A stretch of 64,000 nucleotides of DNA from Arcuatula senhousia (GCA_963971305.1 OZ020316.1:15518745-15582744), one strand, 5' to 3'; numbered from the stretch's first letter, positions 44,390 to 55,627 are shown. Notes: generated by a model not told the origin, from the letters alone. Program-made: numbers and translations.

Positions 44390-44790
44390 AAACAATAAAA
44401 TATTTGAATTTTTTGCCCCTTTTGGGCCCCTAATTTCGAAACAAAATACGGGGGTACCCCAAAATCAATCCCATTCACCCTTTTATGTCAAGGAACATTA
44501 ATGCCAAAGTACAAAGCAATAGGATGACTAGAACTAAAGTTATCGTGGCAACAAACATAAAAGTAGCATTTTTGGCCCCTAAATTTGAAACCTAAACAGG
44601 TGGGACCCTGAAAATCAATCCCATTCATCCTTTAATAGTAAGGAATATCATTGTGAAATTTCATTGCATTGGGATTACTAGAACTAAAATTATCGTGTAT
44701 ACACTAAAGTTAACAAACGACGACGACAACGACGACGACAGCGTCGTACCATTATACGTCCGCAAATTTTTTGCGGTCGTATAGAAACTA
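44390..44790. repeat. interspersed repeat ending CGCAAATTTTTTGCGGTCGTAT
   Basis: Two diverged cores (AAATCAATCCCATTCA(C/T)CC twice), then (GAC)n ACGACGACAACGACGACGACAG and the terminal CCGCAAATTTTTTGCGG palindrome. Same family as 37550-37810 and 59640-59835. Confidence 0.6.
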
Positions 44791-44944
44791 GTAAGTGCAT
44801 TGAAGCATTTTAAACATAAGTAATCTATTGGTAACAAACCTCACATAGTTAAACAACATTGTCATTCAGCCAGAATGGAATAGAAAATGGTGAGATTTGG
44901 AATAAGTGTATGGGACACAGCTCACATAAGCAGTAATTTTAGAA

Positions 44945-45600
44945 TAAGAGTTAGCACTAAAGTATGTTTTGCCTACTGGCACAATCAAAATCAATAATTC
45001 TTCCTTACTTCCACTTTATTTTCATAAATGTATAAGGATTTTCAGCTTCTGAGATTAAAAGGTGTTTATAAAACTTAAACATTGCTAATATATGCAATAA
45101 CAATTATCAGAGTTACTCAACCAGATAATAAAGGTCAAGAGATGGGGATGCAACTGGGGCATTGGCATACCAGGTTTCATTAACTTAGGACCTATAGTTT
45201 TTGAGATATAGAGGTGCTCAATAAACCTCAACACTGCTTTTATATGTATTGTCAAAAGTCACTCAACCATAAATCAAGGTCAAGAGATGGGGATGCAACT
45301 GTGCTAAGCTATTATTGGGGCATATGCATACCAATTTTCATGAACCTACGAGGTGCTCATAAAACCTTAAAACTGCTATTATCTGTATTGAAAATTGTCA
45401 AACTCACTCAACTCAACTGGAAAATCATTGTTGAGGTCAAAAGATTGGGATGCAACTGTGCTAAGCTACTACTGGAGCATTTGTATACCAAGTGTCATCA
45501 AGCTAAGACCAATGGTTCTTGAGATATGAAGGTGCTCATAAAACTGCAACACAAAAGTTTATAACACCTATGTACCCCACTGCTTCATGGGCCAGACAAA
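44945..45600 (+). mobile_element. pearl-like element, copy C (diverged)
   Basis: Left end AGAGTTAGCACTAAAGTATG, three diverged cores (AGATGGGGATGCAAC, ATGCATACCA, TTGAGATAT) and right end CCTATGTACCCCACTGCTTCATGGGCCAGACAAA. The 102-aa frame is a repeat translation. Confidence 0.65.
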
Positions 45601-46127
45601 CACCAGCTTGGAAAGTAGTTATTTAATTACATTCCTAGACAGTCATGAAAATTAGCATAGGATGAACAGCCTGCAACCTGTAAAAAAAATGTTTCGACCT
45701 GCAAATTTTGTAACACAATCTAAAATGAAATATTTCAAAATCCTGTAAATCCCAAATCCTTAATTATATGACTGCTTAGGTAAACCTTCCATAACAATAT
45801 GATTGATTCAGCACTTTTCAGTAGATGGAATAGGACTTCAATGCTGATGCCAGGGTATCACATAAGACCCACTACTTAAAAGAAGTATGCAGATGTCTTT
45901 CTACCAAATTTCACTGATTTATGTTGAACAGACTGGAGAGATTTAAGTTATGGAAATTTATTAATTCAATATCATTTGCTTCATTTTTGGCCCTTTATTT
46001 GGAAAACTAAGCCCCCACTATCTTCCCAATAAGAGGGATGCATAACTCTACATAGACGACAACAAAAAGACGAGGTTATTCTTACAAGTTCAGGAAAGTA
46101 TATTCTCACTGAAGGAAGTACATAAAA
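45601..46127. other. no supported gene
   Basis: AT-rich. A plausible repeat phrase (AGTATGCAGATGTCTTTCTACCAAATTTCA) sits at 45885-45915. Nothing else recognised. Confidence 0.35.
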
Positions 46128-46129
46128 CT

Positions 46130-47539
46130 TTTATTTCCAGTTTATTCACATGTTCCTGGTTAACACACACAAAACATCAGCACTATTCATCATCATGAGG
46201 AATGTTCTTATTGCACTCTCTGAACATATCAATATGATTATTTACAATGATCTCTCTTGAAAAAAAATATTCATACCGACACAGCTTTACATTTACATTA
46301 ACAAATAGTTTTACATCACATAACACAACAACATTAATTTACAATGCATTTTTAAACTGAATTATTATATAGATATAGATGAAATATCATCTTTTCCTAG
46401 TTCAATAAATATCTAGATATTCACTGAGTGAATTGCAGGATTTATTTAACTTGTGTGCAAATTTATCTTACCCTTGTGAAGGTTATCGTGAAAAATATGT
46501 AACATAGATAAGTATGCAATACACAATTCACAAGTCAAAATTTCATTCTTTTTCTGCATTATTTTGAAAATCTATTAGTACAGTTTATCTATATTATCTA
46601 TAAATTATCTACAATAAATAGTATAACTAATTGCGGTGAAGAATATCATTTAATGTCACTTGTGTCGAATAACACTAGGGGATTAAACTTGTGCACAGAA
46701 CAAAGTTACATGCACTTGTTGAATCTCATTGTTAATCGACCCATGTGACATTAAAATTGATATTTGTTTCCCTTCATTAGGTATGTACAATAAATAAGGC
46801 TGAGTTAAACTTTAATGTTTTCTCCTTAACTGCTATTTAAAGCAAATAGTACATGTAATCTGTTCAATAGGTAATAAATTTTCATGACTCAAATTCAATC
46901 AATCAATCAATCAATCAATCAAGTAGATAGACAAGTTTAAGTCTAAAATATTTTTAGAAAAAAACATTACCCACAGTTTAATAGGACATTTTATGTAAGT
47001 GCTGTATTAAACAGACAAAATATTGAGGTAATAATTAACATACAATATAACAAAGAGCATACATTAGTATATTGAGATTTTTTTTCTCAAAGCTAACTTA
47101 TTTATACATTAACCAGGACATATGTTACTAATTTTCTGCTTACATGTTACTTCAAAAATATTATCAACAATAAATTGTATAGTTTTTCAAAACAATACAT
47201 GTACTGGTCAAAATGTAGCCAATCTGCAAATTATTTTAATCAACACTTAAACTTAAACTATCCTTTAAAAATATTTTGAAAGCCTACTTATTTCAAGACA
47301 TATTAATTTCTTTTTTTTTTATCTTATATGAACATTGCTCACATGTAGTTGGGATTTCACATAATAAAAAGATTGAAAATGATGGCTTATATTGATGTAT
47401 AAAATTGATCATGTAAAAATCTATAATCTGTTTAAAATTTGTTTCTATGTAAAATTCCATGATGAAATCCATAAAATTCAGTAAATTTTATACAATATTA
47501 ACATATTTTAAAATAGAAGATCCTACATTTGTAATATTC
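46130..47539 (-). other. EMC1: EMC1 3'UTR (probable)
   Basis: About 1.4 kb of repeat-poor, AT-rich sequence between the EMC1 stop and two minus-strand AATAAA signals at 46130-46135 and 46141-46146. A (TCAA)n run at 46895-46921 is the only simple repeat. Extent is inferred from the poly(A) signals. Confidence 0.5.
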
Positions 47540-47700
47540 CTATTTCCATGCCTTGTTCAAAGCTTTCCTTGCTGCTAATTTTTGAGTTATAAATGTCACT
47601 AAGAACATGCCTAGCATGACTAATGATATAAAATAAAAGTCAAAGTCTTCCTTTAGTACATCAAACATCTTAGAAGGCTGGACTCTGGTGAAGAATAAAT
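47540..47700 (-). CDS. EMC1: EMC1 terminal exon: membrane anchor
   Basis: Acceptor TATATTTTCAG; (D)[18 protein letters not shown], then a hydrophobic segment ([17 protein letters not shown]) and [17 protein letters not shown] at 47540-47542. Confidence 0.93.
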
Positions 47701-50700
47701 CTGAAAATATACAAAATGACAAGATTTAAAGACTGAAATCTGGTGAAAAATAAGCTAAGAGTATACCCAAAAGACATTATGCCCCATCTCCCAATATTTT
47801 GGATGGATGGACAAACAGACTGAACACTTTATGCCCCTTACTTTCGTTGATGGGGCATAATATTGGAAATATACAAACTGACGAGATTTAAAGACTGAAC
47901 TCTGGTGAAAAATAAAACTGAAAAAAATGTAGTAAGTAGGTTATTCATTAAAAATTTCTGAAAAGCGTCACGTACTTACTTAAACCATTAGCTAGCACCA
48001 ATGATGTAGACTCCAGGCCTGCTGGAGAGGTGTGTATTACTGTTACGTTATATATTTACCTAAACCATAAGCTAGCACCAATGATGTAGACTCCAGGCCT
48101 GCTGGAGAGGTGTGTATTCCTGCTACGTTATATATTTACCTAAACCATAAGCTAGCACCGATGATGTAGACTCCAGGCCTGCTGGAGAGGTGTGTATTCC
48201 TGCTACGTTATATATTTACCTAAACCATAAGCTAGCACCAATGATGTAGACTCCAGGCCTGCTGGAGAGGTGTGTATTCCTGCTACGTTATATATTAACC
48301 TAAACCATAAGCTAGCACCAATGATGTAGACTCCAGGTCTACTGGAGAGGTGTGTATTCCTGCTACGTTATATATTTACCTAAACCATTAGCTAGCACCA
48401 ATGATGTAGACTCCAGGTCTACTGGAGAGGTGTGTATTCCTGCTATGTTATATATTTACCTAAACCATCAGCTAGCACCAATGATGTAGACTCCAGGCCT
48501 GCTGGAGAGGTGCATATTCCTGCTACGTTATATATTTACCTAAAACATTAGCTAGCACCAATGATGTAGACTCCAGGCCTGCTGGAAGGGTGTGTATTCC
48601 TGCTACGTTATATATTTACCTAAACCATTAGCTAGCACCAATGATGTAGACTCCAGGCCTGCTGGAGAGGTGCATATTCCTGCTTTGATATATATTTACC
48701 TAAACCATAAGCTAGCACCAAAGATGTAGACTCCAGGCCTGCTGGAGAGGTGTGTATTCCTGCTACGTTATATATACTTTGGTTATAGTTAATGATAGCC
48801 TCTGTTGATACAGGTAATTCTGGAATATACGGTATTATCCCCTCCTCCCTGAAATCAAAAATTTATATCAAAATAAACCTAAAAAATCTGTCAAAGTCAA
48901 AAATGGCCGGATTCGTTAAACAGGAAGTAGGTGAGACAGACCTAAAATCGGTTCCCACGTTATGGGACCTGTAACACCCTGATGCTGTATACCAAATATC
49001 AAGTGGCTGTGATTAGTAGTTGCTGAGAAAACTGTTACGAAAATTTTTTCCCCTCCTGCCCGCCCGACATATACCATTTTATAACCCAGATTTTTCACTC
49101 GGTGAAATCCGGCCAATAAGGATTAGAAAATATGCCTGACTTTTTTATATTGGTAGATCATTACTTAAAAAATAGTTGTTTCGAGACAGGTTCATTGGAG
49201 AGGAGAACAATTACTTATTATGTGTACATGCTTTATCAATCTAAAACAAGGATTAATTCACTTCTTATTTGACACAATATCCCCGTTATAGATGCTTAAT
49301 ATATTTTGACTGATGTGAAATATTACTGCTATGTTATGGTAATTCTGCAGTGTATTATCTTTTTGTTTTGTTACTTTTTTTAGCTACGTATTTTATTTGA
49401 TAAACTATTATCATAGTATTTTAGGGCATTTATAATAAGAAAGAGTAAGAAATTTCATTCTTATGAAGAATTGGAAAAATCTACTACACATGTACATACA
49501 TAGTTTCTTGAGTTGGTATAACAGGACGTCTAGGATCTAGGAAAGCTTTAGGTAGAGACAGCAACCCTCCATGTACTAGGGCAACTGAAACAAAATAATC
49601 AAACTCATGAAACATGTACATACAAATGTTGGTATGTTGAGACATGCAAACCTTTGCATTTTCCAGCTTTTTAATTTTTTTTATATCAAAATACAGGCTA
49701 AAACACAACCTTTTTTCGATTTAAAAAACAGGAATTTTTTTGTTTCATACATCAATTAGGTTTTATAATTTGAAACAAGAACAGAATTCCTGAGTCCCCC
49801 GCCGATCGTAAAAAATTCTAAGTCCGCTCTCTAAACAGGAAGTAGGTAAGCGACAGACCTGAAAACACACCTGACCATATGACACCCTTACCTAAAACTG
49901 CATACCAAATATCAAAAGCCTAGGATTAATAGAAGCTGAGAAATCTGTTAGGAAATTTTTTCCATTTTTGACCCTTTAAAAAATCTAAGTCAGCTTGTTA
50001 AACAGGAAGTAGGTAAGCGACAGACCTGAAAATGCATCCCACCATATGAGACGCCTAACCTGAAGCTACATACTAAAAATCAAAAGCCTAGGATTAAAAG
50101 TAGCTGAGAAATCTGCTACAAAAAAAAGTGTGACGGATGGACAGATGCACGCACACACGGTTGGACGCCCAGCATTTCTATGAAAAAAACCTAGGGACAA
50201 GTTGTCTCCAAGTACAAATTGTTACATTATCATAATAATGCCCCCCCCCAATATACAAGGTAGATTACTTGTCAAATACTTACATAAAATAGATTTACTA
50301 GTGATCCCTTTCTCTGTAATAGTAGTGGCCATGGTATATATAGGCATGGGCATAATAAAGGAATGCCGCAGGACGAGTGGCTCATGTGGTGCTGTGTGGC
50401 TAGAGAAGGCTGTGGAATTACTCTGCTCTTTCCCCTCAAACATTTCCAGTACAGCAACTTCTTTCCTTCTACTCTTCTGATTGTAGTAATCATACTGTGA
50501 AAATAAAAACATGATATAATCTAATAAAAAGATAAAATGTGTCAAAGTCAAAGATGGGCATATCTTATTTTACAGGAAGAAGGTAAGCCACAGACCTATA
50601 ATCTACTCCCATGGTATGCAACCAGCCACGGAGACTGTTATTACTAGTTGCTGAGAAAACTGTTACCAAAATTATTCCCCGTCAACCCTATCTGCTGCCT

Positions 50701-53700
50701 GACATTCACTATTTTATAACTGCGATCCTGTCAAAAAAGTACTGCTTATGCTAACCTTATGCCTAATACATGTATATGTTTATTATATGTCCATGTATAC
50801 ATGGTCACTTAAGTTTAGAGTACATCTAGCTATAAAGAGTGAATATATTAAACATGAAAACCATGAAAACTGATGCCCCACAAAAAATTAATACTTTCAA
50901 AATAGTCAACATATGGTAACTTATATGAAACAAGTCAAAATATGAGTGACACAATAGGCAATTCATTTAATCTTTTTTTAACCATAATTTCCAGAAACCT
51001 ATGTTGGTCACCAGAAAACATCAAAAATAATGTGAATACAAGGTAAATGTTATCAAGTTTAACATTATGTTTTGGCGTGTGTGTGTGTTGGTGTATAACC
51101 CCCTTTATCGACGCACCCAGGCCATGTAGGGCGGTCAGTTTTAATGGTGAAGGAAACTGGAGTACCCGAAGGAAACCACCGATAATGGGCAGGTAACTGA
51201 CAAACCTAATCACATACAGTTTGGGAAGTCCCTTTTTTGTTAAATACATCATGTTTTTGCAAGCATGTTACTATTGCAATTTTTTCCTGTGTAGGCAAAA
51301 ACTAACATAGGTCCTTAAAAAGGTAATTAATCTCCCTTATTTTTAAATCTTATTTTATAGTACATGTATTGGATAGCTGATCAAAATTTCATCATAATCT
51401 ATCGAAGGGAGTTTCTTTGTAATAATCTGCAAACAGTCTGGGAACACATGGAAAGACAATGAGCAAATAAAGATAATAACAAATTACCGAACTTGGAAGA
51501 TCAATCTCAATGACCAAGAAATAAAACATGGAAGACACATCGGAAAAGTGTCCAAGAAAAAAGACAAAACATTGAGAAATTATAGGTCCTGACTTGATAT
51601 AGAGGCTATAACATATTGCTTCATTACTAAGTGTGATGGGGTATAAAATGTAAATCATTGCTTTTTATTTTAAAGTATCTCTCATAAAACTAATTTCAAA
51701 TGAAAGACTAAAACTGATTCTTTTCTTAACACTTACCACAACCCAGTTTTCACTATGTATGATGTGAACAGGACCTTTAGCTCTTCTGTGATTGCCATGG
51801 AAAACAATGTGACCTTTGACACTGTCAATCAAATAAATATTGACAAAGTTTCCAGGACCTGTAAAATATTACAATAAACATATACAAAGAGATAATGAGA
51901 CGTGGAACATGTCTACACAACACAGCAGAAATTTACATTAACAGTTCTATGTTTGTATATAAAAAATTGTATATATTGTTAGATCCTTGTACTTGTATAT
52001 TAACAGTTTTTTGAGTTTTTCACTGTATTATGTGAGTAGGTTAAACCTTAAGCTAGGTAACAATTCATAATGACCATGTATTCACCACTAGTAATATTTC
52101 AACATGTTGCAGATGACATAAAAATGCTACCTTTCTGTGAAGTTGTAGAGGTGTCTTCTCCTTCAGCTACTACCACGGCCAGATTGGGATTGATGTACTT
52201 ATATAACACACTTCTGTCACCAAGGACACGACCTTGAGAGTGGACATGTTCTGTAAAGACATTCAATGAAGATTTTTATAAATCGTTTACCTTACAACAA
52301 ACAACAATACTAAAAAATACATCATACTGTATTATTTCTAATCCACTACATGTATCTCCTATTCAGTTATGCTATGTAGAAACTGATTGATCACTTTTAA
52401 CAAGCTAAAGTTTACATTATTCATAGTGTAAATCTATAAATCTTAAGAGAAAAAATCTGTCAAAAAGACTGGATTGTTTCAAAGGATGTGAAAGACCGAC
52501 TTGAAATAGAATCTCACCATATGAGACCCCTTTCTGATGCTTCATACAAAATATCAAAAGTCTGTGATTAACAGTTACTTAGAAAACTGTTACCAAATTA
52601 TTTCCCTGTCCCCCGCCAGCTGCCAGACATTCACTATTTTATAACCCAGATTTTTCACTCCTTGAAATTTGGCTTATAAATTAAGCATATAATCAAATTA
52701 AAATGTGATTTAATAAATTCTAATAAATCCATTTTGAATTTGAATGCTTTTATTTGCTTATTTGCTTTTATTTATGTTAAATTTCATTTTTACTGAGAAA
52801 CCTTGTATGAGAAAGATCTCCACCCAAAACCTTTGACGAGTGAAAAGAAGTTAAACTGTTTTGAATTTCCCCTTCTGTCAATCAAAATGATTTACTGACG
52901 ATAAAAATTTGCAGCTTTTGGTCCACCTTATACTACATAGATGTTTTTCCGTTATTTTACAGATAGTTGAAATACACCTAAAATATTTTTTTGTATGTTG
53001 AACTTAGCCACATATTAACAATAATATGTGAATAACAATCTGCTAAGGACTACATGCATAGTTGATCACCTAAATATTCCATTTATATTTCTTTTAAAGA
53101 CTCTCAGGCATGTGTTTTATTGCCAGTCTAAAATTTGCTTTGCCTAATATTACCATTATATCTTTTAAACACAACATCTGTGATTGTCTGTTGTTTTTTC
53201 TGGAGGTTGACATTCCATACTTTCTCTGCTTTTAAATCCTAAAATATTACAGTATCAAAATTTATGAATGAATGAATATATGAACAAATGAATGAATAGT
53301 TGAATGAATATTTACTATGCATCAGCTTATACAAGATTTTGCCTATTGATTTCAGTTTATAAAGACTTGTTAAAAACTTTTAGTTGTCCAAGTTATGAAA
53401 AAACCTAGCTCCACCTTTTAATTACCTAACTCACACGTGATAAGGGTTCTACATAGTAATAGAAAGTGTTTGTAATTAAGATAATTCACTTATATCTAAT
53501 GAAAATGTGTAAAAGATCTAGACCAATTTGGCCGACACAAACAGCATAAAGTGAAATAAAATTCATTTTAAGATTGCTAATGAATCCTACGTACTATAAT
53601 TGAACAAGTAAATAACAAAGAAAATAAAAAAGGAATGTGTCCATGGGACACAGATGCCCCCGCTGGCCCTTAACAGGAACTAGTAGTCCGACAGGTCTGA

Positions 53701-55105
53701 ACGTTTCTAAGGACATAGTTTGTCATACTGAACCATCCTAAACAAGTTTCAAAGTATTCTTGTTCAGGTTCCTGAGAAAAGCTTGACAGAAATTTTCAGT
53801 CATGTTCACATATTTTCACATGGGCCTAAGTACCAAACAGGAAATAGATGTCTAACAGGTCTTAAAATTGCTTAGGAACTACAGTTTGTCATACTGAACC
53901 ATCCTACCAAGTTTCTAATCATTCTCATGTATGGTTCCTGAGAAAAGCTTGAGGGAAATTTTCACAGACATGTTCACATATTTTCACATTTGCCTTAAAG
54001 TCCCAAACAGGAAATAGATGTCTGACAGGTCTTAAAATTGCTTAGGATTACAGTTTGTCAAACTGAACCATCCAACCCAATTTCAAATTATTCTCGTGTG
54101 AGGTTCCTGAGAAAAGCTTGACAGAAATTTTTATAGTCATGTTCACATATTTCCACATCGGCCTAAGTCCCAAACTGGAAGTAGATGTCTGACAGCTCTT
54201 AAAATTGCTTAGGACCTACAGTTTGTCATACTAAACAATCCTACAAAGTTCCAATCATTCTCTTGATTGGTTTCTGAGAAAAGCTTGACGGAAATTCGTT
54301 CGGACAGAAGGACATGAGTTAAACTTAATGCCCCCAATATGTTGTCGGGGGGCATAAAAATACAGCTTAAATAAATACTTTATATATTTTCCACACATCG
54401 AGACATTTGTTTATTGCAAGTCATGTCAATGTTCTGTACATAGTTTTATATTTGTTTGTTTGTTGAATTGATATCTTTTACTTTTTATCTATGTATAGGT
54501 AAGTTAGGTGAGAACCCTCAACTTACCATTTTTTGCATATAAAACCTTACTTTAGATACCCTTAAGCCATTTAACATCCCTGTGTTAACATCAACCACTT
54601 ATAAAACCTTACCTAAGTTACCCTGAAGCCATTTAACATCCCTGTGTTAACATCAACTACTTATAAAACCTTACTTTAGTTACCCTGAAGCCATTTAACA
54701 TCCCTGTGTTAACATCAACCACTTATAAAACCTTACCTAAGTTACTCTGAAACCATTTAACATCCCTGTGTTAACATCAACTACTTATAAAACCTTACTT
54801 TAGTTACCCTGAAGCCATTTAACATCCCTGTGTTAACATCAACTACTTATAAAACCTTACTTTAGTTACCCTGAAGCCATTTAACATCCCTGTGTTAACA
54901 TCAACTACTTATAAAACCTTACTTTAGTAAGTTAGTTACCCTGAAACCATTTAACATCCCTGTGTTAACATCAAAACTTATAAAACCTTACCTTAGTTAC
55001 TCTGAAACCATTCAACATCCCTGTGTTAACATCAACCACCATGACATAAATACTAGAATGTATTCTGCTGACGACAGACTTGTAACTTGGAGGATATACA
55101 TTTAT
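47540..55105 (-). CDS. EMC1: EMC1: ER membrane protein complex subunit 1, C-terminal 8 coding exons (partial at 5' end)
   Basis: Exons in transcript order: 55105-54992, 53238-53154, 52250-52131, 51858-51737, 50494-50284, 49584-49500, 48848-48700, 47700-47540. Each has GT..AG boundaries and the phases chain correctly (1047 nt, 348 aa plus TAG). The protein matches the last ~350 residues of human EMC1 (993 aa) throughout: [76 protein letters not shown], then [11 protein letters not shown], a membrane segment and a basic C-terminal tail. Family knowledge: EMC1 is the large subunit of the ER membrane protein insertase, with luminal beta-propellers anchored by a C-terminal helix. The N-terminal two thirds were not found to the right and must lie past 64000. 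Odd feature: the 3' ends of two exons, with their donors, are amplified in tandem into the following introns. Confidence 0.94.
47701..47980. other. EMC1 last intron, left part
   Basis: Contains a duplication of the segment ACTCTGGTGAA(G/A)AATAAA ... GAAATATACAAA at 47680-47720 and 47865-47925, and a GATGGGGCATAATATT repeat terminus at 47850. Confidence 0.4.
47981..48780 (-). repeat. EMC1: 10 x 80-bp tandem copies of the EMC1 exon (g) 3' end plus splice donor
   Basis: Copies start at 47981, 48061, 48141, 48221, 48301, 48381, 48461, 48541, 48621 and 48701, exactly 80 bp apart with a few substitutions each. On the minus strand a unit is 60 nt of exon (GAATACACACCTCTCC to TATGGTTTAG) plus 20 nt that starts GTAAATA and ends GTAGCAG. 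The rightmost copy is the authentic exon end. Confidence 0.95.
48700..48848 (-). CDS. EMC1: EMC1 exon (g), followed by tandem copies of its own 3' end
   Basis: [48 protein letters not shown], ending in one base of the Asp codon completed by the last exon. Acceptor TTTGATTTCAG. Donor GTAAAT at 48699 is the first of ten equivalent donors; using it gives the conserved protein. Reading through meets a stop (ATA ACG TAG). Confidence 0.9.
48880..49115. repeat. interspersed 200-230 bp repeat, copy 4
   Basis: CAAAAATGGCCGGATTCG, AACAGGAAGTAGGTGAG, TTATGGGACC, GTGATTAGTAGTTGCTGAGAAAACTG, ACCATTTTATAACCCAGA, TCACTCGGTGAAATCCGGCC. The best-preserved copy; in an EMC1 intron. Confidence 0.7.
49500..49584 (-). 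CDS. EMC1: EMC1 exon (f)
   Basis: [20 protein letters not shown] then VIPTQET and a split Met. Acceptor TTTTGTTTCAG, donor GTATGT. Confidence 0.93.
49780..50180. repeat. interspersed repeat with two cores (AACAGGAAGTAGGTAAGCGACAGACCTG)
   Basis: Starts GAACAGAATTCCTGAGTCCCCCGCC, with two cores about 155 bp apart, then ACGGATGGACAGATGCACGC and a ...GGACGCCCAGCATTTCTA end. Related in design to 57041-58022. Confidence 0.6.
50284..50494 (-). CDS. EMC1: EMC1 exon (e)
   Basis: [61 protein letters not shown]. Acceptor TTATTTTCACAG, donor GTAAGT. Overlapping frames on the plus strand and in other minus frames are shadows. Confidence 0.93.
50530..50725. repeat. interspersed 200-230 bp repeat, copy 5
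   Basis: GTCAAAGTCAAAGATGGGC ... TTGCTGAGAAAACTGTTACC ... GACATTCACTATTTTATAAC. In an EMC1 intron. Confidence 0.55.
51075..51235. repeat. interspersed repeat with AAACTGGAGTACCCGAAGGAAACCACCG
   Basis: This GC-richer block reads like a dispersed invertebrate repeat. The intron around it (50726-51736) shows no other feature; the minus-strand frames at 50935-51658 are unsupported. Confidence 0.4.
51737..51858 (-). CDS. EMC1: EMC1 exon (d)
   Basis: [18 protein letters not shown] ... [15 protein letters not shown]. Acceptor ATATTTTACAG, donor GTAAGT. Confidence 0.93.
52131..52250 (-). CDS. EMC1: EMC1 exon (c)
   Basis: [19 protein letters not shown] then [20 protein letters not shown]. Acceptor TGTCTTTACAG, donor GTAGCA. 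Confidence 0.92.
52450..52680. repeat. interspersed 200-230 bp repeat, copy 6
   Basis: AAAATCTGTCAAAAAGACTGG ... ATATGAGACC ... TTAGAAAACTGTTACCAAATT ... GACATTCACTATTTTATAACC ... TCACTCCTTGAAAT. Remaining intron 52681-53153 is plain. Confidence 0.5.
53154..53238 (-). CDS. EMC1: EMC1 exon (b)
   Basis: [13 protein letters not shown] ... TDVVFKRYN then a split Glu (phase 1). Acceptor AATATTTTAG, donor GTAATA. Joins to HVHSQGR of the next exon as in vertebrate EMC1. Confidence 0.86.
53630..54358. mobile_element. tandem-core element, about 4 cores of about 180 bp
   Basis: Starts GGAATGTGTCCATGGGACAC and ends GCCCCCAATATGTTGTCGGGGGGCATAAAA. Cores carry AACAGGAAATAGATGTCT, AGTTTGTCATACTGAACCATCC, TTCCTGAGAAAAGCTTGA and CATGTTCACATATTTTCACAT. 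Confidence 0.65.
54539..55041 (-). repeat. EMC1: 8 x 62-bp tandem copies of the EMC1 exon (a) 3' end plus splice donor
   Basis: The landmark ATAAAACC occurs at 54539, 54601, 54663, 54725, 54787, 54849, 54911 and 54980 (62-bp steps; the last is 69 because of a 7-bp insertion). On the minus strand each unit holds the exon tail GTTGATGTTAACACAGGGATG ... GTAACTAA(G/A) and the donor GTAAGGTTTTATAAG. The rightmost copy merges with the authentic exon. Confidence 0.93.
54992..55105 (-). CDS. EMC1: EMC1 exon (a): propeller strand region
   Basis: [18 protein letters not shown] then [16 protein letters not shown]; 38 codons, phase 0 at both ends, acceptor TTTTTTTTTAG, donor GTAAGG. Its last ~45 coding bases and donor recur seven more times to the left. 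Confidence 0.88.
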
Positions 55106-55329
55106 CTAAAAAAAAACAAATACATTTTATTATATGTTGTGAAAAAAATGTAAGAATGTGTAAATGGGACCAGTACCTTGATATCCTACAGTTGTTTTGA
55201 AAGCTTGGCCAAACACAGGATGCTATGACCAGAACATGTTGAACCCTGTACATTGAAGATATCCATATGTATAAATTTGTCAGGTAGGTAGGTTAATTTA
55301 TGAAATAAAATGCATCTGTTGTGGGATCA

Positions 55330-55450
55330 GAAGTGTGGTAAGTTTATAGACAGCCTTAACCAGCTGAGCTAGGGAAGTACTTCTTTGGCTCAGATGGTTA
55401 GAGCAGTGTCTATAGGAGTTCGATTTGGTATGATTGATTGTGCCAGTCCC
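55330..55450. repeat. tRNA-related SINE remnants, head to head
   Basis: TTTGGCTCAGATGGTTAGAGCAGTG at 55383-55407 resembles a Pol III A box, with GGAGTTCGATTTGG about 10 bp on as a degenerate B box. On the opposite strand, CCTAGCTCAGCTGGTTAAGGCTGT (55350-55373) is a second A-box-like sequence. No full tRNA cloverleaf can be formed, so this is not called a tRNA gene. Confidence 0.45.
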
Positions 55451-55627
55451 AGGCAACAGGGTCACCAAACATCTTACAAGAAAAATGTTTTGTCAAGACA
55501 ATGGACATTTTTGAATTAGTTGGAGATACTGCAAGTTTGATTGAAAAAAATGGGCAGGGATTTGTTCAATGATTCCAATAACAAGGAAATGTGTCAAGAT
55601 GACACTGATGCCCCGCTGGCAAATAAA

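Noticed and set aside
47981..48780. CRISPR-like regular 80-bp repetition
   Set aside because: There are no unique spacers; the whole unit repeats and is an EMC1 exon tail in a eukaryotic gene.
50202..50493. Plus-strand and second minus-strand frames
   Set aside because: Shadows of EMC1 exon (e), whose conserved frame and splice sites are unambiguous.
55383..55450. Functional tRNA gene
   Set aside because: A and B box-like motifs are present but no acceptor stem or full cloverleaf can be formed.
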